From M3007 sp044350415 (GTDB taxonomy: Bacteria > Bacteroidota > Bacteroidia > Chitinophagales > Saprospiraceae), in the NCBI GenBank assembly GCA_044350415.1, contig JBILHQ010000014.1:1-50249 (forward strand): a DNA stretch of 50,249 bases, written 5' to 3'. Under the pieces are notes generated by a model. That model was not told the origin of the DNA. It saw nothing but the letters and a program-made list of their open reading frames with translations, and ran no database searches. Positions 1-8,600 of the stretch are shown here, one piece after another; position 1 is the first letter of the stretch, and each line of letters opens with the position of its first letter. The position numbers and the translations under genes were made by a program.

Positions 1-460
1 AATGGCACTACGCTCAGCCCGCTTGGGCTGGCCGACCAGGGTGCCGCCAATGGCCAGGTATTAAAATATACCAGCCTCGGTTGGGTACCTGGAGATGACA
101 CTTGGGGCGCCCAAGTCGCCACCACCAATGCTACCATCAGTGGCAATGGTACACCCGCAAGTCCATTGCGGATCGCTGCACAGAGTGCCACCACCGGACA
201 AGTACTGCAATTTACTGGCGCAACCTGGACTCCTGCCACTATCGCAGGAGATGACTGGGGGGCACAAATTGCCAAAACCAATACCACACTGGCAGGAGAT
301 GGCACCACAGCCAACCCACTTGGGATCGCTAAGCAAGGTGCCACTACCGGACAAGTACTGCGATTTGACGGCTTCAACTGGGTTCCGGGAAGCGTGGCAG
401 GTGACAACTGGGGCGCACAAGTAGTCGTGGCCAATGCCACATTGAGCGGTAACGGAACGG
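1..460 (+). repeat. 153-bp (51-residue) coding tandem repeats
   Basis: The WGAQ motif recurs at codons 35, 86 and 137 of the open frame, an exact 51-codon spacing, with GQVL and PL.IA at matching offsets. The array continues beyond the left edge. Copies differ at many positions, so this is an old repeat and not a fresh expansion. Confidence 0.85.
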
Positions 461-2010
461 CTGCCAGTCCGCTGCGTATTGCTGCGCAAATGGCCAATAT
501 TGGCCAGGTTCTAAAATGGAATGGCAACACATGGATACCCGGCGATGATCTTACTGGTTCAGGCGGAGGAAACACCTATGTAGCAGGTTCAGGTATCAGC
601 GTCACAGGCGTCGGTCCCTTCACCATTAATAATACCGGCGACTTAGACAACACCAACGAACTGCAGACACTTTCCCTGGTGGGAAGTGCCCTTACTTTAT
701 CCGATGGCGGTGGCACCGTAAACCTCCCTTCAGGTGGCAATAATTACGCAGCAGGTACCGCCATCAGTATCACGGGGTCAGCTCCTAACTTAACGATTAA
801 CAATACCGGTGACCCCAGCAGTACTAACGAAATCCAGGTGCTTTCTTTAGTGGGAAATACCATTTCCTTGTCCAATGGCGGCAGCTCTGTCAGCATTGAC
901 CCAAGTTCAACCAATGAAATCCAGGCATTATCATTGGCAGGAAACGCATTGTCCCTGTCTAATGGAGGCGGCACAGTAAACCTTCCCACCGGCAACAATT
1001 ATGCAGCGGGCACAGGCATCAGCGTTACAGGAGCAGCACCCAACTTTACTATCACCAACTCAGGCGACCCCAGCAGTACCAACGAACTGCAAAACCTGAG
1101 CCTCAATGGCACTACGCTTAAAATTTCCGGTACTAACAGTACCGTAAAATTCGACACCTTGTTCTCGAGCGGTGGATTGGGCTTATGGAAAAGCAGTGGC
1201 AATAATATTTACAGTAACAATACCGGCAATGTGGGCATCAACACCATCAACCCAACCACCAAGCTGCACGTAAAAGGCGGCGGAGAAACTATCCGGGTAG
1301 AAGGTGCGAACCCGATGATTAGTTTATCTAACGCTGCTACCGGCATTGATGGTTATCTGTGGCAGCGCAATGGTGCATTAGTCCTTGGCACACAGGACTC
1401 TTCCGATATCATGCTGCAAACAGGTGGCGGCAGTCCGGCATTAGTAGCCGGTGGCACTTCAGGTAATGTTATCATTGGCGGAGCTGCCCCCGGACCAGAG
1501 AAGTTGAAAGTCATTCACAATGACCGCGGATTTATGCTGGAAAACAGCAGTGGCAACAATTGGGAGTTCCTGGTGCAGGATGGCAGTGGTAACCTCGTTT
1601 TGTTTGCGAACCCATTCGGAGCCAGCGTTCCGGTAGGGGCATTTGCAACTAACGGCACGTATATGTCATCTGACCGGCGTTTGAAAAAAGAGATCAGTGG
1701 CATGCCATCGGTACTCGACAAACTGAACCGCCTCGAGCCTGTCTCTTATAAATTCAATTTCCAAACGGAAAAGGATGACTTATCCTACGGATTTATTGCC
1801 CAGGATGTTCAGGCGTTATTTCCTAACTTAGTGACTACCAGTCCGGCCAGAGATGGCAAAGAAGGCACACTGATGGTCAATTACAGCGGTCTGGGCGTTA
1901 TTGCGATAAAAGCAGTTCAAGAACAACAGGCGCAAATTAATCAATTAAAAGGAGAAAATGCCGACCTTCGCGCCCGCTTAGATGCCATTGAAGCGCTGCT
2001 GAAAAAATAG
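1..2010 (+). CDS. Repetitive surface protein with C-terminal S74 chaperone domain (5'-partial)
   Basis: The frame is open from the first base, so the gene starts upstream of the window; 669 codons are visible. The N-terminal part has 51-residue repeats, seen at about residues 1-150, with conserved GQVL, W.P and WGAQ blocks and a closing PLxIAxQ. It is followed by glycine- and asparagine-rich repeats built on DPSSTNE(I/L)Q and SLSNGG (about residues 220-370). The C-terminus (nt about 1666-2007) is a peptidase S74 intramolecular chaperone domain: SDRRLKKEI, then YGFIAQDVQ, then VNYSGLGVIAIKAVQEQ and a final coiled coil (QINQLKGENADLRARL). Family knowledge: S74 domains trimerise beta-helical fibres and often cleave themselves off; they occur in phage tail spikes and in bacterial surface proteins. 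No phage genes lie nearby, so a cell-surface fibre is the better reading. Confidence 0.85.
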   Translation, partial: NGTTLSPLGLADQGAANGQVLKYTSLGWVPGDDTWGAQVATTNATISGNGTPASPLRIAAQSATTGQVLQFTGATWTPATIAGDDWGAQIAKTNTTLAGDGTTANPLGIAKQGATTGQVLRFDGFNWVPGSVAGDNWGAQVVVANATLSGNGTAASPLRIAAQMANIGQVLKWNGNTWIPGDDLTGSGGGNTYVAGSGISVTGVGPFTINNTGDLDNTNELQTLSLVGSALTLSDGGGTVNLPSGGNNYAAGTAISITGSAPNLTINNTGDPSSTNEIQVLSLVGNTISLSNGGSSVSIDPSSTNEIQALSLAGNALSLSNGGGTVNLPTGNNYAAGTGISVTGAAPNFTITNSGDPSSTNELQNLSLNGTTLKISGTNSTVKFDTLFSSGGLGLWKSSGNNIYSNNTGNVGINTINPTTKLHVKGGGETIRVEGANPMISLSNAATGIDGYLWQRNGALVLGTQDSSDIMLQTGGGSPALVAGGTSGNVIIGGAAPGPEKLKVIHNDRGFMLENSSGNNWEFLVQDGSGNLVLFANPFGASVPVGAFATNGTYMSSDRRLKKEISGMPSVLDKLNRLEPVSYKFNFQTEKDDLSYGFIAQDVQALFPNLVTTSPARDGKEGTLMVNYSGLGVIAIKAVQEQQAQINQLKGENADLRARLDAIEALLKK

Positions 2011-2014
2011 TATT

Positions 2015-2203
2015 TAGTGGTGAGTGGTGAGTGGAGAGTGGTTATTGGTTAGTGGTTAGTGCTGTGAATGACTGGATTGTATATAATACTATTGAGCCTT
2101 ATATGCGCCGTGCCTTGACATCATCAACAGCAGCTTACTAACGCCTAACCGCTCACCACTAAACACTCTCCACTCACCACTAAACACTAAACACTTAACA
2201 CTA
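2015..2203. repeat. Imperfect inverted repeat of TTAGTG/CACTAA words
   Basis: The left arm (about 2015-2061) is made of GTGAGTGG and TTAGTGG words. The right arm (about 2150-2203) is made of CACCACTAAACACT words and is roughly its reverse complement. The 88-nt centre has no obvious coding sequence. The arms fill the gap between the S74 gene and the next gene. A terminator role, or a small non-autonomous repeat family, are both possible. Confidence 0.6.
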
Positions 2204-2207
2204 ATTT

Positions 2208-3311
2208 ATGCTTTATAAAAAACTACTCCCCATTGTCTTTTTTTGCTGTTATTCCTGCTGCCTTTTGGCGGATGGAATAGCAGTAGATACCGCAATATAT
2301 TCCCAGACCTTTTGCAGTAATCAATTGGTGATTATCAACAACCATGTATACAGTCCTTTCAATCCGGAGGGGCTGGAGGTTATTCCGGGTGGTGCATTTG
2401 ATGGGACAGACAGTATTTTTTTTGTAAAACTCTCTTTTAAAGCACCTGCTGAACGGAATTTTAACACGACCATTTGTGAAGACGATACTATTTTCGTCAA
2501 CAACAGAGCGTATCACCTGGGGCATTACAAGGATACAGAGATATTTGAAAATGGAGCGGTGAATGGGTGTGACAGTATTGTTTATGTAATGGTTGAATTT
2601 GACAGCCAACCTTTTTCTTACTTGTTCGATACTCTTTGCGAATATGAAACCCTCGAGATCAATGGTACTATCTACGATAAAGACAACAACACCGGCCTTG
2701 AAATATTAAAAAACGGCGCTGCTTCCGGTTGCGATTCCTTAGTTTATATCAGTCTTCATTTCAGACAATCCTGGGTATACCTGGGGGGAGACAGGTCATT
2801 AGTGGAAGGGGATTCAGTTTGCCTGCAACTTTCCAGTCGCTACAACGCCCAGAATATTGCGTGGACCCCTCCCCCACCCTGCGGTGATCCTTCCTGCGCT
2901 TCCTTTTGTATAGAACAGATCACCGGCGGATTGACCTACAACGTCATTTTCACAGATATTTATGGCTGTACTTCCACCGATGATGTACGGATCAATGTCT
3001 CCTCCGAACACTTAGTTTATGGCCCGAATGTGTTCACCCCTGGAGCGGAGGCGCCTAACGACCGTTTCTTTCTGCGTGCCGATCCGGGTGTGACCAAAGT
3101 CAATCGCTTAGTGATCTTTGACCGTTGGGGCGAACCTGTTTTTAAACAACGGAATATCCCCAACGACGACAGCGCCTACGATTCGGGTTGGGATGGCACC
3201 TGGAAAAACCGGGCGCTGGAGAACGGCGTTTACGGCTGGTGGGCCGAACTGGAGAATTTTCAGGGAAGACGGTTTATTAAGACGGGGGATGTGGCGATTT
3301 TGAAGCCCTGA
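2208..3311 (+). CDS. Secreted protein with T9SS type B (gliding-motility) C-terminal domain
   Basis: 367 residues with an N-terminal signal peptide (about 1-22). Three repeats of about 60 residues follow (about 35-185), each with a Cys near the start, an N-N/G-x-x-Y stretch, a GLE or TEI step, and GA.(D/G)..DS(I/L).(F/Y)V near the end; GCDSIVYV and GCDSLVYI are the clearest copies. A PKD-like beta domain comes next. The C-terminal 90 residues form a T9SS type B sorting domain: NVFTPGAEAPNDRF, RLVIFDRWGEPVF, GWDGTWKNRALENGVYGW and a KTGDVAILKP end. By family knowledge this signal sends the protein through the type IX pore to the cell surface. Cargo function is unknown; adhesin is a guess. It converges with the tamL-like gene with only 7 nt between stops. 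Confidence 0.85.
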   Translation: MLYKKLLPIVFFCCYSCCLLADGIAVDTAIYSQTFCSNQLVIINNHVYSPFNPEGLEVIPGGAFDGTDSIFFVKLSFKAPAERNFNTTICEDDTIFVNNRAYHLGHYKDTEIFENGAVNGCDSIVYVMVEFDSQPFSYLFDTLCEYETLEINGTIYDKDNNTGLEILKNGAASGCDSLVYISLHFRQSWVYLGGDRSLVEGDSVCLQLSSRYNAQNIAWTPPPPCGDPSCASFCIEQITGGLTYNVIFTDIYGCTSTDDVRINVSSEHLVYGPNVFTPGAEAPNDRFFLRADPGVTKVNRLVIFDRWGEPVFKQRNIPNDDSAYDSGWDGTWKNRALENGVYGWWAELENFQGRRFIKTGDVAILKP

Positions 3312-3318
3312 AAAAAAA

Positions 3319-5667
3319 TCAAAACGGATAACCAAAAGAAAAATTCCAGTTCAAATTCTCTTTCCGCCAGTACCCATTGGTCAATCGTATATCCCTGACG
3401 ACCCAGCGGTCGCCCACTGTCAGATAGGGTTTGGCCAACGGAACAGCCACGTCGAGGCGCAGTACAAAAAAGCCCAGGTTGACCCGAAGCCCCACTCCGG
3501 TTCCGACCGCCAGTTCCCGGTAAAAACGGTTCAGCCTGAATGTAGAAACCGCGGTCGCGTCGGGACCCGAAGTGAGCCAAATATTACCGGCATCTAAGAA
3601 AAATGCCAGTTCGGGGAAGCGCCCGATAGGAACACGGTATTCCAAACTACTCTCTATCAGCATATTACCGGTATAGCGACCTACAGAAAGCACACCGGTG
3701 GTGGTGTCGCGGGGTTGTCCCCCAGGCCCAATGGTACGCGGCGCAAAGGCCCGTACGCTGGATGCCCCCCCGATCACAAAACGATCCAGCAAGGCGATAT
3801 TCCCATTGCGGCGAAGCGGAATCCCCGCGCCGATGGCCAACCGCATGGCCAGCACATTGCGGGCGTTCGTCTTTTGGTATTGGCGGTAATCAGATTCCAC
3901 AAAGAGGTTAAGCGGACTGGTGAGTTGGTAGTCGGCGGGCAAATATCTACTGCGGTTATAGCCACTCCATTGACCGGCAAAGCGCTGGCGAAAGAACCGT
4001 GTAAGCCGCCTGGCGGGTTCGAGGCGTTGGTCAAGGGTGAAGGTATAATTGGGTTTGTATTCCACAAAGGTGAGCAGCGAAATCGATGTGCCTGTGGTAT
4101 CGGACGGGATTTCGGAGATCAATTTCTGGCGCGTACCCTTGTTGCTGATGGTCGAATATTGCAAGCCCAGTCCCACTGGATTTACCTCCTGAACTACCGA
4201 TCCCTTCCGATTTTTTTTCCATAAATATCCAGCCTGCGCTTCTATGCGCTGGTAACTGAGCCGGAATTGGCCCAGTTCAGGCAAATTATATTGAAACCAG
4301 TTCGTTTCGTGCCGAAGGGAAAATTGGGTACTGCTGAAGGCGAGACTTTGTCTGTTCGACAGGAACAAAAAACGCGGAAGGGCCAACCGCGCAGAAACAT
4401 CGCTCACCACAAAATCCTGAAAATTAAAATTGCTTTTGTCGGTGCGGAGGTAAGCTCCATTGAAAGCAAGCCGCAGCGCTTCGGCTCCCCTGAAGATATT
4501 CCGGTGGGTGTAGGCGGCACCAGCACGCAAGCCGTGGTAATAACTCGGTGAAAATACGCCCGACAACGTTGCCTCCACCCGTTCGGGGCGGTAGGGTGTA
4601 AGGTAGATTTTGGCATCCAGGAGCGAGTCTGAAAGCGGCGACACATCGAAACGGATATTGATAAACTTGTACACATTCAGGTTTAACAGGCGATAAATAG
4701 TCGTCTGGTAATCGTTATTGGAGTAATATGCCCCACAGCGCAGGAAAATCTGTTGTTGTAGTATCTCGGGTTTGACCGTCAACTGATGATAGACATAATT
4801 CACACACCCCATGCGCATAGTATCGAAAGCCCGGAGTGCTGCCGCAGACTGCTTCGCCAGGTCGTAATCGGGATAGACCGTAATGCTGGCGAGGCGGTAT
4901 TGCCGGCGCTCCTGCCCGCTGACTTCTTTCTTAACCAGCAAGGTGAGGTTTATATCCCCGGGAGGATGCAACGTATCGGCTTGAAACAAAAGGTTATCGG
5001 GCGAAAAAAAGTACCAGCCGTGGTTGCGCAGGGTATCGCTTAGGCGTTGGCGTTCAGCAAGAAGTTCTTCCAAGTGGTAAAATTGGCTGGTATGCAGCAG
5101 TGATTGGGGGCGCAATGCAGCAATAATATGCGTGAGCGTACTGGAATCAGCCGGATAAACGATCTGATCAATCTGTTCCTGTGGATTTTTTACCAGTATA
5201 TCGTGCTGAATTCTGACGGTGTGTTTTCGCACCTTTTCTGTGGAAGTGATGGCTGTTTTAAAAAAACCGTCGTTGGCCGCACGCTCTTTCAATAATTCCT
5301 GTTGGCGGTCGGCAATTTTGGCTTCAAACAGTACAGGGGCTTCTCCAAATTGGTTGGAGATATAATTGCCAATACTTTTGGGCCGGCGGTTTTTGAATGC
5401 GTTATAAATCACTAATTTCGGCCGCATCCATAATATTTTTTTATTGGGACGTGGCAGGATAACGGCTTTTTTCAAGTCGCTTTTGAGTGCTTTGGTCGAC
5501 CAGTTTTTATCGGCTTTGCTGATATGGATTTTGGCACCACTGTACAAATACTCGCCTTCCTGAAGATGGCCGGTTCCGGTACAGCCTGTGATAAGTGCGA
5601 AAAGTGCTGACAAGATGCCCGCTTTAAAAATTGATTTATTCCGACTATGGCCTGTTATTTTGATCAT
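3319..5667 (-). CDS. tamL: TamA/BamA-family outer-membrane lipoprotein (TamL-like)
   Basis: 782 residues from the ATG at 5667, chosen because it lies 4 nt after the tamB stop and gives a clean lipoprotein signal (ILSALFALITGC, Cys29). A TTG 39 nt upstream would overlap tamB. The N-terminal half carries POTRA-like regions. The C-terminal half is a 16-stranded Omp85-type barrel with the expected RFVIGGASSVRAF motif before the last strands and a terminal aromatic residue (FGYPF). Family knowledge: Bacteroidota often replace TamA with a lipidated version, TamL, which works with TamB in outer-membrane homeostasis and the transport of lipids or proteins. It sits directly downstream of tamB in the same operon, which fits. 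The alternative, a generic BamA-like protein, is less likely given this context. Confidence 0.85.
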   Translation of the reverse strand: MIKITGHSRNKSIFKAGILSALFALITGCTGTGHLQEGEYLYSGAKIHISKADKNWSTKALKSDLKKAVILPRPNKKILWMRPKLVIYNAFKNRRPKSIGNYISNQFGEAPVLFEAKIADRQQELLKERAANDGFFKTAITSTEKVRKHTVRIQHDILVKNPQEQIDQIVYPADSSTLTHIIAALRPQSLLHTSQFYHLEELLAERQRLSDTLRNHGWYFFSPDNLLFQADTLHPPGDINLTLLVKKEVSGQERRQYRLASITVYPDYDLAKQSAAALRAFDTMRMGCVNYVYHQLTVKPEILQQQIFLRCGAYYSNNDYQTTIYRLLNLNVYKFINIRFDVSPLSDSLLDAKIYLTPYRPERVEATLSGVFSPSYYHGLRAGAAYTHRNIFRGAEALRLAFNGAYLRTDKSNFNFQDFVVSDVSARLALPRFLFLSNRQSLAFSSTQFSLRHETNWFQYNLPELGQFRLSYQRIEAQAGYLWKKNRKGSVVQEVNPVGLGLQYSTISNKGTRQKLISEIPSDTTGTSISLLTFVEYKPNYTFTLDQRLEPARRLTRFFRQRFAGQWSGYNRSRYLPADYQLTSPLNLFVESDYRQYQKTNARNVLAMRLAIGAGIPLRRNGNIALLDRFVIGGASSVRAFAPRTIGPGGQPRDTTTGVLSVGRYTGNMLIESSLEYRVPIGRFPELAFFLDAGNIWLTSGPDATAVSTFRLNRFYRELAVGTGVGLRVNLGFFVLRLDVAVPLAKPYLTVGDRWVVRDIRLTNGYWRKENLNWNFSFGYPF

Positions 5668-5671
5668 TCGT

Positions 5672-8600
5672 TTATTGCCGATTACGAGATTTTCCTGCTC
5701 CCCCAAATTCCTTCGCCAATATCAGTCCAGCCCCCGAATTGCGCAGATTGGCCGATGAGGCATTCAGCAGTTCAAACCCTTTTTCCGAAAATATGGTGAT
5801 TTTCAATTCTCCGTTGCGGTTCAGCGCGTATTCCACGGATGCGTTGTCTAAGCCGCTGCGGGCACTCTCGCCGCCGCCCACTGTTGTGCCGCCCGACAGT
5901 TTGAAAGTCAGCCGGTCTTCGAAAAACGATTTTTGTAAACGCAATTGGTAATTAGTAGTGCCTTCTGCCTGACTGGCACCGGTATTGGTGGCACCTTCTG
6001 TGGTGGCCAAATCGACGTCAATCCAGGTAAGGTACTGGTCGGCCAAAGCATTGATCTGGCTCGTAAGGAAACTGCTCAAGCCAGATTGCAAGGGATTCCC
6101 ACCGCTGATGGCGGTGCTGGTTCCAATGGTTTCGCCGATAAAATTGCGCAACAACAATACCCCAAATACCTGCCTTGACAACAGGTTTTTGTCCTGGTTT
6201 ACATTGCTCAAAGCACGCTGCACCAAATCTGATTGCTGGTTGCCAAAGCCTGTTCCCAAACTTTCCTGTTTGGCAGTTGTCGGGTAAATAAATTGAAAAC
6301 TGACATCCGGTTGCATAGCCGAACCATTCAAAGTTGTTTGTAAAAAGAACGTTTGCGGTTTGCGGTATTTGGCCGTTTCCTCCACCGATTCAGTCGATAG
6401 CTGATTGACAACCAATGGATATGGGGAGGCTTTGAACCGATACCGTGCCTTTAGTGCCAATTCAGGCGCAAGCATATCACCCGTCCAGGTAATGGTGCTG
6501 CCATTGGTCACTTCAAAACTGCGTTTCACCACCGATTGGTAAGAATAATTATACACACCGCGAACAAGCTCTACTTGTCCTGCCAACGTCATATTGCCAT
6601 TTTTCAACAGGTTGAATTGCAGTTTCCCAATGGCGTTGCCGCTGAAATCGTCACCCGTAACCGGATTAATCACGCTGTTAATGGTGAGATTGGAATCAAT
6701 TTCGATGCTGGCGCTCAGGGTAAATGGCTGGATATTAACGGGTGTATCATAAACTATGGGCCGCACATTTTGTTGGGGCGGGGACAGGAAGTACACAATA
6801 CCTTCGTGCTGAAGGGCTTGCGTGGCCACGTCATACACATAGGTAAACGTAGATTCTTTGGCCGTTTTAACCACCAGTTGAATGTCCGGTTGGGATAGAG
6901 GTCCTTTTATCGTACCATCCAAAGAGACATACAATTCCCCGAAATACACTGGATTTTCTTTTTTGGAAGAATGAAGCGCCTGCCATCTGTCGGCGTGCAA
7001 CGTCAGGTTACTTTGGATATTCGTCCAATCAATGGTGGATAATTGGCCATTAATGTCCAAAGTTTTGCCATCGGGGTCGCGCAATACCAGACCATCCAGT
7101 ACGATACCCGAATCCGTAAAAACAAAGGGCGTTTCGCTAAGTCCGTAACGAACATTGGTGAGCACAGGGGTAAAAAAAGTCTCATGCAATTGTATTTTCC
7201 CGCGTACCTGTGGCGCATCTGTACTGCCGTTAATTTTTAAATGTCCTTCGCCCCAACCATCCAGGTTTTGCAATATGCCTGCCAGAAAAATATCGAAATT
7301 GTTGTAGTTCAAGCGGTCAATATCCAGCGCAAAATCCAGACCGGTCTTGTTGCCCGCTAATTTTCGGGTCGCTCCTTCCAGCTGAATAGACTGCTCCGCT
7401 CCGGTAAGGGTAAATTTTTGAACTGCCGCCCCTGTTGGTGTGATATGAATCTTATTGTCGGGATCTATCGCCCATTCTTTGAAATCAATGATTTGGCGAG
7501 GAGCCAGGGAGATGACTGTTTCTTTAGGATTTTTCTGGAGCATCGCCTGAATAGCCAACAAAAAACGTTCGCGGCCATCGTTGCTGTTGGCCTTGAAAGA
7601 TACATCAGCAACATTGGCCTGAAATTGTCCATTCAACACCGCATTTTCTACAAAAGGCTGGTCCCCGCGTTTTACAAAAGGAGAAGTCAGTACAAACAGC
7701 GCTGCTGTATCACCAGCATAAGCACGCACCTTTAAAGAATCCATCTCCCAATTGCGATAAACTACCTTTGGTTCCTGTACCAACAGGCTGAAATAGTTCC
7801 GCTGCCCCACTAATGCCCCTTCCAGATAGACCGGACCAAGATCGGTTAGGCCAGGAACAAGACCTGTGGTAAGCAGTTCTGGGCTCAATAAATGCAATTG
7901 TACAAAAAAGGAGTCCGTGCTCACAGGTGGCATAATGGTGGTACGATCGACCACAAAGTATTGCCCGGCGATATTTCCAATGGTAGTGGATAAATCGGCC
8001 AGCGAAAAGTACCCTTTTATAGTACCCTGAAGCCAGTCGGAGAAGATATCAATATTGTTGTGGCGGTTGTCCAACGAGACATTTATCGCCAGATCGCCAG
8101 GATGAATATGCACTGTATCATATTGTAAATCGATATTTTCAATATTTACCCGGGCCGATAAGGTATCTATAGACAATCCTTCTGAATGGGAGCGTATATG
8201 CATGCAGCCGGTGGTCGGTCGACTGGTCCAGCCAAACTCGCGCAGGTCTACACAGTTCAGTGAAATATCCATATCCAGCATGGGGATGGCGGAAGTGAAA
8301 TCGCCCGAAGCCCGCGCCCGAACGGCTGCCCGCTCATCGGGTGATTGGAAACCACCTTTGAAGCGCCGACCATTGACGTCGGCATCAAAAGTGATATCGC
8401 GCAGGATGAGGTTGTCCCAAATAACCGAATCGACGACTCCAACCAATTGAACACTGGCATCTTTACCCACTCCAGATCCTCGCCCGTTGACCTGAGCATT
8501 AAAACCTATAGTTTGGAGCGGGCGCAAGGAAGTATCAGCGGCCAATTGGCTGATGCGTAGGTTTTGTCCTGTCAAATCTAATTGGTAGGTGGTATCGCGG

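Noticed and set aside
1..500. Regular repeats that might be a CRISPR array
   Set aside because: The 153-bp unit is coding in one open frame, with diverged copies and no short identical repeats or unique spacers.
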